Shown piece by piece: positions 18,293 through 28,141 of a DNA stretch of 64,000 nt. The notes under the pieces are model-generated. The model made no database searches. It was not told where the DNA came from and saw nothing but the letters and a program-made list of their open reading frames with translations. The DNA lies in NCBI GenBank assembly GCA_002290645.2, contig NMOS02000001.1, positions 1 to 64,000 of the forward strand. Reading direction: 5' to 3'. The stretch is from Candidatus Aquirickettsiella gammari (GTDB lineage: Bacteria; Pseudomonadota; Gammaproteobacteria; Diplorickettsiales; Diplorickettsiaceae). The stretch's first letter is position 1. Each line of letters begins with the position of its first letter. The position numbers and the translations under genes were made by a program.

Positions 18293-21200
18293 TTGTATAA
18301 ACTAGTTGTTTTATTAGTTATTTTATTGAGTGGTTTTAATTCGGCTGCTTCGGCTGAATTAACTAATCAATCACCTTTAGTTACTTTGAGTCAGCAACAA
18401 TTAGTTGCTGAAAAGACGCGTAGTGATTTGCTGGTAAAAAAATTACAGGGTTTGCAAAATGAGCAAAAAACTACACTACCTGTTATTAACCAACAAGTTT
18501 TAGATCATCTTAATTTAATGATTGCTATCGCTAAGGCTGATTTAGATAGTATCAACTTAAGTTTAAAGACAACGCAGCAATCTACTGATTTAATCCAAGA
18601 CTCGATTCGAAATACACCCGATCAATGGGAAACGTCAACCCGAATTGGCATACCAGTCAACCAAGCAATCCAACAACAGCAGGAAAAATTACAACAAATT
18701 TTACAAGAACGTCGATATTTGTTTAATCTGCAACAAAAGCGAATTAAGGCTTTACAAAAATCACGCGATACGCTGCAGCAAACGATTCGTTTTGTCGAAG
18801 AATGGCATCGAGATTTGCAAAGAAACTATCAACTACAACAACAAACTAGTCGTCAAGAATCTTTGGATATGTTGGCTGTGCGCCTACAGCAAGAACAGCA
18901 GAAATGGATGCAGCGTTTAAATCAATGGAGTGAAATGTTACAAAAGGCACAAACGACGGGATTTATCAATAATTATGCCTACGACCAAATCGAATTTAAT
19001 ATATTTGAAGCCGAAGAGAAAAATAATTTGCTCGAAACCGAGCTCAACACCGCTAAAATATCTAATAAGTTAAAAGATCTAGCGACTGTTTTTAATCAGA
19101 AGTTATCGTTAAGTACGCTCAGTAATTTGCAACATCAGATTGAAAATGTTAGCGAACAAATTCAAACATCAAATAGTTTATTACAAAATAAACTTAAATT
19201 TTTAAAAAATTATATCGCATTAATCAATAAGGATTTGCAAGAAAGAGGAGGTCCTGACTTTGCTCATGAGCAAGTAAGATTATCGCCTTTAAAAGAGATA
19301 ATGTTGGGCTATCAAAATCTATTTCTAACGATGAAACAGCTGGAGAAAGAAGCAGCTACACAACAAATACTGATTGCCAAGCAGCTGAAACTCCAGTTAG
19401 CTAATCGACAAGGCTTACCTGGCTGGAGTTTGAATGCCTGGTTTGGTTTAGGACAAACGATTGTTCAAATTCCTACATTAACGATAGATAAATTAGTAGG
19501 TCTTTATGAACCAGTTATAAACAAATTAGAATTAGTATCAAGTTGGCAATGGTTAGTTGTTTTACTTGGGGCTCTGATATGGTTTGCGACATGGTTAAAA
19601 TTACGACGATTTTTAGCCGTCGATAGAGTACGCTTACAGCAACGTAGTCGAGGTTTTTTTTCTGCACAAACCGTGATAGTGGTGCTGCAGTTGTTGCAGC
19701 GTCATTTATCAGGAATTATGTTATTAGCTGGCTTAATAGGCCTATTATTTTTATTAAATATTCCCATTAAATTATTTTTATTGATTATTAGTATGGGCGT
19801 GGTTTGTTTGATATTTAGCATTGTTATCCAACTAGCTCATATTTTATTGTTAGAGAATACGACAGATGAGAGTGGCCATGATGTCAAACTGTATTATCGA
19901 TTACGAACAACCTTGTTAGTTGGCGGAATCGTTACTTTAGCGACTATTTTAGTGAATCAATTGCCGGTTAATTATGAAGTGCAAGATTTATTTGGCCGCC
20001 TATTCATGTTATTTCTCCTAATTGTGGCGTTAGTACTTATGAAAAGCTGGGAGGTTGTTCCTACCTTACTTGAGCCCTACATAGAAAATAAACATGCTTA
20101 TTTAAAACGTGTAGTACGTTGGTTGAGTTTTTTAATTCCATTTAGTTTACTGACGAATGCATTAATTGGCTTAGTAGGTTATGTTGAGTTAGCTTGGGCT
20201 ATTGCACATTATCAAGGTTTATTTTTAGTAGCACTTACTGCTTATTTACTATTAAGAGGGCTTTTAGATGAGTTAGTACGTTGGGCATCTGAACAATGTA
20301 TCCGCCATTTTAGGAATGGTTGGTTGTGGAGCCAGGCTTTATTAAAGCCTTTTCACCAAATTTTAAAGTTAGCTTTATTACTTTTGTCGATAATGGGTTT
20401 GTTTGAACTTTATGGTTGGGGAGATCGCGTTCCGCTTATTAATACGAGTTTAGCTAAATTACTTTCGATGAAGTTATTTGTTATTGCGAGTACGGCGACA
20501 GTGACAGGACTAACAATTTTGCAATTAGCTGTATTAGTGGTTATTTTGATTTGGATAGCTCATTGGTCGCGTGAGTTTGCTTATCGTTGGTTGTTTGTAC
20601 ACACAAAAGATTTGGGATTACGGAATAGTTTAGCCATTTTTACCCATTACACGCTTATCGCCATTGGGATTACGATTGGTTTAAATATTCTCGGATTAAA
20701 TTGGGGGAATATATCGGTTATTTTAGGCTTATTTTCTTTAGGTGTTGGTTTAGGTCTGCGAGATTTATTTAATAATTTCTTTACGGGTATTTTTTTGTTA
20801 CTAGAAAGACCGGTTAAAGTGGGAGATTGGGTTACTGTCGGTGATTATGATGGCCAAGTATCGCATATTGGTGCTCGCTCAATTACGGTAACAACCGATG
20901 ATCGCCAAGAATTATTAGTCCCTAATGCCGATATTTTTAGTAAGAATTTTATTAATTGGACACATCGAGATAGCGTGGTACGCGCTTTAGTTACGATTAA
21001 AACCAATCGCAAGGATAATCCACAGCGAGTTAGAGATATTATTTTAGAGGTGTTAGCCACTATTGCAAAGATTCTAAGTAATCCAAAACCAGAAGTCTAT
21101 TTCAAAGAAATTGATAAAATATTATTAGAGTTTAAAGTTGAATATTATGTCGATTTAAATCATATTAGCTCACGCTCGGGTGTGCGTTCACAGTTCTTAT

Positions 21201-21307
21201 TTAGTTTGTGGGAACGCTTTGCTAGCGAGGGTATCTTACCACCTGAGGTCTCTCAAGATGTGCATCTGGCAGGTAGTTTATTGCTTAATCCAGATCCAGG
21301 TATTTAA
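18293..21307 (+). CDS. Large mechanosensitive channel, MscK/MscM (KefA/YjeP) type
   Basis: A 1004-residue inner-membrane channel of the MscS superfamily, which releases solutes on hypo-osmotic shock. A signal peptide (residues 1-21, ending AASA) leads into a long periplasmic domain rich in Gln and coiled coil (about 25-400). About ten transmembrane segments follow, then the pore helix and MscS beta domain (GVGLGLRDLFNNF, then LLERPVKVGDWV near 840-860). This is the layout of E. coli MscK and MscM (YjeP). The start is a TTG at 18293 with GAGG eight bases upstream. Function in osmotic protection is inferred from the family. Confidence 0.9.
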   Translation: MYKLVVLLVILLSGFNSAASAELTNQSPLVTLSQQQLVAEKTRSDLLVKKLQGLQNEQKTTLPVINQQVLDHLNLMIAIAKADLDSINLSLKTTQQSTDLIQDSIRNTPDQWETSTRIGIPVNQAIQQQQEKLQQILQERRYLFNLQQKRIKALQKSRDTLQQTIRFVEEWHRDLQRNYQLQQQTSRQESLDMLAVRLQQEQQKWMQRLNQWSEMLQKAQTTGFINNYAYDQIEFNIFEAEEKNNLLETELNTAKISNKLKDLATVFNQKLSLSTLSNLQHQIENVSEQIQTSNSLLQNKLKFLKNYIALINKDLQERGGPDFAHEQVRLSPLKEIMLGYQNLFLTMKQLEKEAATQQILIAKQLKLQLANRQGLPGWSLNAWFGLGQTIVQIPTLTIDKLVGLYEPVINKLELVSSWQWLVVLLGALIWFATWLKLRRFLAVDRVRLQQRSRGFFSAQTVIVVLQLLQRHLSGIMLLAGLIGLLFLLNIPIKLFLLIISMGVVCLIFSIVIQLAHILLLENTTDESGHDVKLYYRLRTTLLVGGIVTLATILVNQLPVNYEVQDLFGRLFMLFLLIVALVLMKSWEVVPTLLEPYIENKHAYLKRVVRWLSFLIPFSLLTNALIGLVGYVELAWAIAHYQGLFLVALTAYLLLRGLLDELVRWASEQCIRHFRNGWLWSQALLKPFHQILKLALLLLSIMGLFELYGWGDRVPLINTSLAKLLSMKLFVIASTATVTGLTILQLAVLVVILIWIAHWSREFAYRWLFVHTKDLGLRNSLAIFTHYTLIAIGITIGLNILGLNWGNISVILGLFSLGVGLGLRDLFNNFFTGIFLLLERPVKVGDWVTVGDYDGQVSHIGARSITVTTDDRQELLVPNADIFSKNFINWTHRDSVVRALVTIKTNRKDNPQRVRDIILEVLATIAKILSNPKPEVYFKEIDKILLEFKVEYYVDLNHISSRSGVRSQFLFSLWERFASEGILPPEVSQDVHLAGSLLLNPDPGI

Positions 21308-21316
21308 GCGTTTGTT

Positions 21317-22411
21317 ATGAGCAAAAGAATTAAAATTATTTTTACCGGTGGTGGTTCAGCAGGCCATGTTACACCCAATTTACCTTTAATATCAGCATTT
21401 AAACGCAAAGGCGCTTCAGTTTTTTATCTGGGTTCTGAACAAGGGATAGAACGAACACTTATTAAACCATTAAATATTCCCTACTATCCTATTACGGCAG
21501 GTAAGCTACGACGATATTGGACGTGGAAAAATTTATTAACACCTTTCCAACTCTTGCTAGGTATTTGGCAAAGCTTTTTACTTTGTCGCCGACTTAAACC
21601 AGATATTATTTTTTCAAAAGGGGGGTTTGTCGCGTTGCCTATCGTTATAGCAGCTAGGCTAAACGGTATTCCCGTCGTAATTCATGAATCCGATCTAAGC
21701 CCGGGGTTAGCAAACCGTTTAAGTTTTCCTTGCGCAAAGTTAATTTGTATCACCTTTGCGGCGACCGCTCAATTCTTTAACAAGCAATCTAAAGTATTAT
21801 TGACCGGGATGCCTATTCGAGAATTTTTGTATCAGGGTGATCCGAAAAAAGGGCTAAAAATTTGTGGATTTACCGATAACAAAAACCCCGTATTATTAGT
21901 CATGGCAGGCGGTTTAGGCTCTGTTGTTATTAACGACGCGATTCGTCGTTTAGTACAGCCACTCACAAAAAAATTTCAAATAATACATCTTTGCGGAAAA
22001 AATAAACAAGATTCCTCTTTTGAAGGCATGGTTTCTTATAAGCAATTTGAATATTTACAAGATGAGTTAGCTGATGTGTTGGCTTGCGCGGATTTAGTCA
22101 TTAGCCGAGCAGGTGCAACTTCTATCTATGAATTATTAGCTTTGGCTAAGCCACATATTTTATTGCCTTTATCTAAAAAGGCTAGTCGTGGCGATCAAAT
22201 TGATAATGCCAAGTATTTCTCTTTGCAAGGTTTCAGTAAAGTCATTTATGCAGAAGAGTTTTCTGATGAAAAATTGCTGAAGATGATCTTTGATTGTTAT
22301 CAAAATTTGGATCAACTAAAACAAAATTTGATTAATTTTAAACAAGTGGATAGCGTTAAAATTATTATGGAGAAATTAAGCAATTTTGTTACTGAAAGAG
22401 ATAATAACTAA
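21317..22411 (+). CDS. murG: MurG-type UDP-GlcNAc:lipid I glycosyltransferase, Firmicutes-like
   Basis: A GT-B glycosyltransferase that would add GlcNAc to lipid I on the cytoplasmic face of the membrane. The N-terminal loop is GGGSAGHVTPN at 11-21, then GKLRRY, IFSKGGFVALP, HESDLSPGLANR, LCGKN, ISRAGATSIYELL and SKKASRGDQIDNA. These are the motif forms I know from Bacillus-type MurG. Gammaproteobacterial MurG normally has GGTGGHVFPGLA and a HEQN loop. The gene therefore looks acquired or is a second copy, and lies outside the dcw cluster, behind the mscK-like gene by nine bases. Length 364 is normal. Whether a canonical murG exists elsewhere cannot be seen here. Confidence 0.85.
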   Translation: MSKRIKIIFTGGGSAGHVTPNLPLISAFKRKGASVFYLGSEQGIERTLIKPLNIPYYPITAGKLRRYWTWKNLLTPFQLLLGIWQSFLLCRRLKPDIIFSKGGFVALPIVIAARLNGIPVVIHESDLSPGLANRLSFPCAKLICITFAATAQFFNKQSKVLLTGMPIREFLYQGDPKKGLKICGFTDNKNPVLLVMAGGLGSVVINDAIRRLVQPLTKKFQIIHLCGKNKQDSSFEGMVSYKQFEYLQDELADVLACADLVISRAGATSIYELLALAKPHILLPLSKKASRGDQIDNAKYFSLQGFSKVIYAEEFSDEKLLKMIFDCYQNLDQLKQNLINFKQVDSVKIIMEKLSNFVTERDNN

Positions 22412-22449
22412 AAGCGGCGATATTAGTTATCAATCACTCTATAATAGCA

Positions 22450-24873
22450 TTAATACTTTTCTAGCCTATATAGCAAATCGATACCATTAGAAAAATTGCT
22501 GTTTGTGCTTTGTAATGAAAAATTTTTGTTTAAAAGATAATTGATCTCTAAAATATTGATCGCGTTAAGTAGGCCTAAACTATAAGTAACATTTAGCTTG
22601 GGGCTAAGATTTTTTCCTATTATCAGCGAAGTGTTTTGTTGCAAGCTGCTAGTAGTCGGGCCAAAGATTGGTTTAGCTCCAATAGTTAATTGATCAAGAC
22701 CTATTTTTTGCTGCGCTTTATTAATAAATTGGCTAATATTGCTTTTCCCCCCACTTAAATGGGTAACAGCATGTAATAATAATTGTGTACTCGCTGTACT
22801 TAACTGCTTACTCGCTTGACCGGTTATTAGATAAGAAAGCATATCTAATTGGGAGTTAATAATATTAGAAGGATTTGCGAATAAAACAACAGTGGGGTTT
22901 TGTAAAGAGCCGCGTAAATGTAAACCTATATCTAGCTGAACGGGTGTGGGTTGAGAATCTTGTAGGGCAGATTGAATAAAATTAGCCGCGCCAAGCTTAG
23001 ATTCTATCTGGGCAGATGTACTGGGCGCAGATAGCTGAGGTAATATCCATATTTTTCTACTGGCGATAATGTTTAATTTTGGATCATTAATGGGTGTATT
23101 AGCAAAGTCTAATAAAGAGTTAGGCTGCAATTTTAAACTTTGGCCATAATAATTATATTCTCCTTGCGACAGTTTAAGTTGACCTGTTGCTAGTATCGGG
23201 TGATCCGGTGCTTGTTTTATAGCAAGTGACCCCCTTAATTTGCTCTTAAGACCTTGATATTGAAATTGTACGTCGTCACCACATTCTATTTTAATATCAT
23301 TTTTAAAGATAAAAGAGAAAGAAGTAGATTTTTTCATATTACCAACAAATTTAATATCCTCATTAAGACCGACTAAATTTGTATTTTTGGTATTAATTTT
23401 AATGCTAGCTTTCGGAACGATAATAAGGCCTTGCGCTTTTATTTGTTGGGTGTCCGCTTCAATTTTTAATTGAGGCGAGGCGGTGATTTTATACTCTGGC
23501 GTATGGATAAGGCTTATATTTTTCCCTTGCAAGTCGATTAGGGTTGAAAAGTTTTTCTGTGCTAATTGAGTTTTAGTGTGAAGGCTTAGTGATCCTTTTC
23601 CGGAGTTCAAGTGGCCAATGCCGATTAAGGTATTTTTTTTATCGGTGTGTAATTGAATATTTATATGGGTTAAATTAAGGCCTAGACGAGGAATTTTGGT
23701 GCTTGCTTGCTGTAAATTAAAGCTTAAATTTATTTTGGGTAAAGAAAGTGGCCCAACAAGATTTACGTGGGTATCGAAAAAACCTTGAGGATTTTTTAAA
23801 TCTGGAATGAACTTAGAGAGTAGATTTAAATTTGTTAAGCTTAAATGAATTTGTGCATTTATAAGCTGTTTAGGCGTTATCAAAGCGTTTGTTGCTCGAT
23901 AGCCAGGTAATAATAAATGAACCAATAATTGATTTTTATTTTCTTGTTTTGCTAAGAGCGTTGTTTCCAATCCATATTTTGATAGATGGGTATTAATTTG
24001 AGTTTTGGGTATTAATACACTAGCCGTCGAAGTAGGCTCCGCTATTCGATACAGTTTGAAGTCAGATAAGCTTCCTTGCAAAGAAAAAGGCACTAAATAA
24101 CCCGATAATTTTAATTGTAGCGGAGTTAATATAAGCGTTTTGTTATTAAGTTGGGTGATTTTTACATCAAATAGCCATTTTTTGTTTTTAGCCGTATCTA
24201 TATCGAGTACCGTTTGAATTTGCTTCAGTTGCCAATCTTGCCATTTCAAATTGGTTTTCTGCGACGTTACATAAAACTCAGGGTAGCCTTGCGCGCCGCT
24301 TATCTTCCCCTGCAAAGCAAGTTTTCCACGTAAATTTGGAATAAAATCGGCGATCTTAGCGATATTTAATTGCCAATTTAGCTGCCATTGTTGATGTAGG
24401 GAACCTTGCAATATGAAATTGGCTGTGTCAGTGCGAATATTTATTTGCTGGATATCAACAGAATTAAATTTTAGGTGCTTTAGAATTTTCCTAAGCAAAA
24501 TAGCTTTTTGCTTGGATTCGGTTTTTTTTTGCTTATTTTCTTTTATAAAAAGTTTTAATTTATCTATGTATAACGGGTTCAAGTTTAATTGACCTTGTAA
24601 TAGACTGCTCCAGTGCCAATCAAATTGTGCCAAAGAAATAGAAAGCTGAGTATCAGTGTCGGTATAATGCAGTTCTTTTATCTGAATAGGGCCTAATAAA
24701 CATCCATGTAGTGCGGCGATTTTTAGATCACCTGGCAAGAATGCTTTACCTAATTGCACCGCAATTTCCAAGCTTTTTTCTGAGTTTAGAAATAAGTAGC
24801 TGCCGAGTAAAAGAGCGCAGGCTATAAAACTTTTTACAGACCATCGAACCCATGAGCGTTTCTTATGACTCAT
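22450..24873 (-). CDS. tamB: Translocation and assembly module protein TamB
   Basis: The inner-membrane-anchored partner of TamA, spanning the periplasm as a long beta-rich groove that moves phospholipids or assists outer-membrane protein insertion. An N-terminal anchor (about 12-30) is followed by repetitive amphipathic beta strands. The conserved C-terminal DUF490 region (about 480-807) carries the pattern LKLQPNSLLDF...DPKLNIIASR and ends in an outer-membrane-protein-like segment. At 807 residues it is clearly shorter than E. coli TamB (1259), with the central repeats reduced. The start overlaps the tamA stop by four bases. Confidence 0.9.
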   Translation of the reverse strand: MSHKKRSWVRWSVKSFIACALLLGSYLFLNSEKSLEIAVQLGKAFLPGDLKIAALHGCLLGPIQIKELHYTDTDTQLSISLAQFDWHWSSLLQGQLNLNPLYIDKLKLFIKENKQKKTESKQKAILLRKILKHLKFNSVDIQQINIRTDTANFILQGSLHQQWQLNWQLNIAKIADFIPNLRGKLALQGKISGAQGYPEFYVTSQKTNLKWQDWQLKQIQTVLDIDTAKNKKWLFDVKITQLNNKTLILTPLQLKLSGYLVPFSLQGSLSDFKLYRIAEPTSTASVLIPKTQINTHLSKYGLETTLLAKQENKNQLLVHLLLPGYRATNALITPKQLINAQIHLSLTNLNLLSKFIPDLKNPQGFFDTHVNLVGPLSLPKINLSFNLQQASTKIPRLGLNLTHINIQLHTDKKNTLIGIGHLNSGKGSLSLHTKTQLAQKNFSTLIDLQGKNISLIHTPEYKITASPQLKIEADTQQIKAQGLIIVPKASIKINTKNTNLVGLNEDIKFVGNMKKSTSFSFIFKNDIKIECGDDVQFQYQGLKSKLRGSLAIKQAPDHPILATGQLKLSQGEYNYYGQSLKLQPNSLLDFANTPINDPKLNIIASRKIWILPQLSAPSTSAQIESKLGAANFIQSALQDSQPTPVQLDIGLHLRGSLQNPTVVLFANPSNIINSQLDMLSYLITGQASKQLSTASTQLLLHAVTHLSGGKSNISQFINKAQQKIGLDQLTIGAKPIFGPTTSSLQQNTSLIIGKNLSPKLNVTYSLGLLNAINILEINYLLNKNFSLQSTNSNFSNGIDLLYRLEKY

Positions 24874-26594
24874 AATAGATCAAACCCCATGGTAAATTGT
24901 AGTCTTATAGGGCGACCTGGTAGATTTAATGCTTTACCGGCGGTGACCTCCATAGGACCTAACGGCGATAACCAAACCAGACCAAGACCCGCTCCTTTTT
25001 GTAGATTAAGTGGAAAATTATTAACCGCATTTCCGGCATCAAAGAAGATTGCTCCATAAAAATTGTTAATGAGTCGATGTTGATATTCAACGCTTCCTAG
25101 CATTAAATAGCGTCCAGGCCCTAAAGATTGATAAGCATAGCCACGTAGGCTTTGACTGCCACCGGCATAAAAAAGTAAAGAAGGAGGAAAGTCGCTCAGA
25201 TTAGATGTCAGGGTATAACCCATGTCACCGCGCAAAAGCAATCGACTATTTTGATTCCAGCTTAGTATGTATTTCCCTTGTAATTGGGTTTGTAAGAAAC
25301 TTGTATTGGATAGCAGATGTTGATCAGCGCCTTGTAATCTGAGATTCAGACGATAACCATGAAGCGCAAAGTGTGCGTTATCGAACCTACTACGTGAAAA
25401 ATTGATACCTGGAGTCAATAAATGGGCTTTAGTTGTTTTGCTATTTAAATAATTAAAGCGCTCAATTTGATAATTTAAAAATAGATTCCGTTGCCAGCCT
25501 CTCCATTGAGCTATGTTGGCAATGCCTAATTGTTGGGTCGTGCTAACAACTTGCGTTAGTTTTTTCCTTACAATCACATAATTAATATTATAATTATCTG
25601 TATTAGGATGTTTTCCTGGAATGCGATAAGTCATTTGTAGGCTGCTTTGTATTTTCGAGAATTGACTGATGATATTTAAGCGATGACCAGATTTATTCAG
25701 ATAACGCGACTCCCAGCCTAAAGTTCCACGTATTCCAAGGTCGGTGCTGTAGCCTATTCCTGCCGTATATTGTTGAGAGGGTCGCGGTGTTAATTTAAAT
25801 GTAACCGGTAGAGCTTGTTTGTGTGTTTTAACATCATCAATGGATACATTGTTGAAATAACCACTGTTATTTAAATTTTCTTGTAAGTTTAATAGTTGGC
25901 TAGAGGAGTAAGGGTCGCCGATTTTAAAAGGAATATAGCGTCTTAATAAACTGTCCTTAAGAATCGATTGCTGAAAAATAATAGGACCAAAATAGTAACG
26001 CGGACCTCTATTTAATATCAGTGTTATGTGGGCTGTGTAAGATTTACGATTGATGAGAATAGTGTGTTGGCTAAAATAGGCGGAAAGATAGCCTTGGGCA
26101 ATGGCCGTAGTCAGTAATAACTGTTTAGCTTGTTCATAACGTTCACTGGAAAAGATATCGCCTTGATGTATCGGAAAGTCAGTTAGTAATTTTTCTATTT
26201 GCACATCATTTTTCTTCTGATCTTGAACCGAGACCTCTAATGTCGTGATCTTTAAGGGGGGGCCTAGCGAAATTTGATAGTTGGCATACCATTTACCCCC
26301 TTTTTGTTTTAATGAAGGGTGAATTGAGGGTTTAAAGTAACCATAAGCGGCCAAAATATGCTGAACATCAGCGCTAGACTGCTGATACCAGTGCTGAATG
26401 CCCCCTTCGTTAGGTAGGCGACTGGAGGCTTGTAAGCTCTGGTCAAGGTGTTGCTGAACAACACGAACCAGATCTTGATTTAAGCCTTGTATTTGATAAA
26501 TCACTCGAGGCTCGCTAGTAGCATTCACTAGGGAGGTAAAGAGTACGGCTAAAACAGCTAGCCTCGCTATAATCAGTCTTATTGTTATTATCAT
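24870..26594 (-). CDS. tamA: Translocation and assembly module outer membrane protein TamA
   Basis: An Omp85-family outer membrane protein. A signal peptide (ending near residue 25), POTRA domains up to about residue 250 and a 16-strand beta-barrel C-terminal domain are discernible. The barrel closes with strands containing GDMGYTL, GGSQSLRGYAYQSLGP (the conserved RGY motif of Omp85 loop 6) and a final strand ending in LQFTMGFDLL. The 574 residues match TamA (577 in E. coli). tamA is the first gene of the tamA-tamB operon. Confidence 0.93.
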   Translation of the reverse strand: MIITIRLIIARLAVLAVLFTSLVNATSEPRVIYQIQGLNQDLVRVVQQHLDQSLQASSRLPNEGGIQHWYQQSSADVQHILAAYGYFKPSIHPSLKQKGGKWYANYQISLGPPLKITTLEVSVQDQKKNDVQIEKLLTDFPIHQGDIFSSERYEQAKQLLLTTAIAQGYLSAYFSQHTILINRKSYTAHITLILNRGPRYYFGPIIFQQSILKDSLLRRYIPFKIGDPYSSSQLLNLQENLNNSGYFNNVSIDDVKTHKQALPVTFKLTPRPSQQYTAGIGYSTDLGIRGTLGWESRYLNKSGHRLNIISQFSKIQSSLQMTYRIPGKHPNTDNYNINYVIVRKKLTQVVSTTQQLGIANIAQWRGWQRNLFLNYQIERFNYLNSKTTKAHLLTPGINFSRSRFDNAHFALHGYRLNLRLQGADQHLLSNTSFLQTQLQGKYILSWNQNSRLLLRGDMGYTLTSNLSDFPPSLLFYAGGSQSLRGYAYQSLGPGRYLMLGSVEYQHRLINNFYGAIFFDAGNAVNNFPLNLQKGAGLGLVWLSPLGPMEVTAGKALNLPGRPIRLQFTMGFDLL

Positions 26595-26793
26595 ATTAGG
26601 TCAATTAAATACCTAATATTTGATTGTAAGTAAAGCGTGTTAGTCGAACAATGGCTTATAAAGGACTATTTTCTATCATTTAACGATTGCGCCCCCTCAG
26701 TCGAGCTGCAAAATTTGCCATGAGATCCTGTTGGAACTCTCACCTTTAATAGGCTTCCCAGCTTGTGAGGCATTAAAAGGGCTGTGAAAAGCT

Positions 26794-27813
26794 CTATCTG
26801 GCACTTTGTTGAAGGTATTTTTGAGCCGCTTCGGCGATATCCTCAACACCTCCTACTGCTTTGAAAAAGGATTGGAAGGCACTGTTAGGAGCAAGTGGAA
26901 GCAAATTATCGTGTGAATTTGTATTTAATGTTGAGTGAAGAGCGTCGAGATATTTTATTTTAGCCTGGCGCTTTGAATCTTCTGAGCAAAGGTATCGCCA
27001 AAAACTTCTTTTAGGTTGGTTTATTTGCGCTTCTAGGCTTTTCTTTTTACTAGAAATTGCACCTAAAATAAATTTTTTATCCGTTTCTTGAAGACCCGTT
27101 ATTTTTTTAGAACGAAATTCGCGATGATAATAGTTAGCGTTGGAATAATGAGGAATAGACTCTGTTGTATCCGTTTGTGGTAAAGCTGTTTCAGATGTTT
27201 GTGGTGTGAGATCAGGATTTTTAAAGTTTCTATAGATTGCAAAGATCGTCAATAATACCAGCGGTCGCTATTCCTGCGAATGCTAAGAAAATTGCGCCTA
27301 GATAGGGTGCTACTACCATAGTGAGTATAATCCCTGTAATGGCGATACTTCCTACAGCGGTAGAAATAAGATTGTTAAGCGCATTAGCTTTATGAAGCTT
27401 TTCGACCGGAGTTTCTTTTGTGGCCTGATACCAATGATAGGCATGATAAATAGATAAACCCGCATGGTAAATAATACTAGAGCCTACCGCGGTAAGAAAA
27501 AAACTTTGTACAAATATTAAACTAAGACCGGCAAAACAGCGGTGAAAACCAAAGCTGTTTTGATAGGCGCATGAATCAAATCAAAGGTTTTGCCTAGATT
27601 TTTATTTTTGGCGCTAACGAAGCGATAAAGTACGAATAAACTCGCTATAGCATCGGGTATAATAACGAGTGGAAATAAAATCGGAGCCAGTGTTTTTTCA
27701 AAGATGGCTCGAATATAGTTAATATTAGAGTTAAATACGAAGATAATGCTAAGTACGGCATTTTGAAAGAAAGCGTTAGCTGATTCGGCTATTTTTAGAT
27801 GCGGTTTACTCAT
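26794..27813 (-). pseudogene. Membrane protein gene split by two compensating frameshifts
   Basis: An ATG at 27813 opens 98 codons with hydrophobic segments that stop at 27517. A second frame, offset by -1 and without its own start, is open from about 27590 to a TAG at 27230-27232. It encodes further membrane helices (AGLSLIFVQSFFLTAVG, then ISTAVGSIAITGIIL and AIFLAFAGIATAG). The original frame resumes, open from about 27264, and encodes a hydrophilic tail of about 150 residues ending at 26794. Joined at the two shifts, the parts make one protein of about 339 residues with complete helices at both joins. I do not recognise the family. Explanations are a decaying gene, assembly errors or, less likely, programmed shifts. 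Confidence 0.7.
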
Positions 27814-28141
27814 GACTATTGTAAATAATTATAGATTTTTTTATCTGTTTAAGCGTGGTGAACTACCCGAAACTCCGTATGGGCAGTTTATCTGAGCTTA
27901 GAGCGAAAATAAAGTTTAAAAAACATAATACATTGTATGTAATATTCAGCCATAAAAAAATTTTATAGTAATTTTTAGCTAAAAAAAATTAATATCCTAT
28001 AAAAAATCAATTAATTGCAGTATATTACTTGGTTACTAAAATGGCTTTTAAGGTGATTTTTGTCTGGACTTCGATTAAAAGCTAATATTAATATATAAAC
28101 TAAAACAGCATCACTTTTAAACTGTATAAGGTGTTCACACT
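27814..28141. other. AT-rich intergenic region before the carboxypeptidase gene
   Basis: 328 bases, divergently flanked. I find no ORF or RNA gene. It holds a small palindrome (ATACA-T-TGTAT near 27932) and A/T runs. A weak promoter pair, TTGTCT at 28060-28065 and TAATAT at 28083-28088, could serve the gene starting at 28142, which has AAGGTG ten bases before its ATG. Confidence 0.45.
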
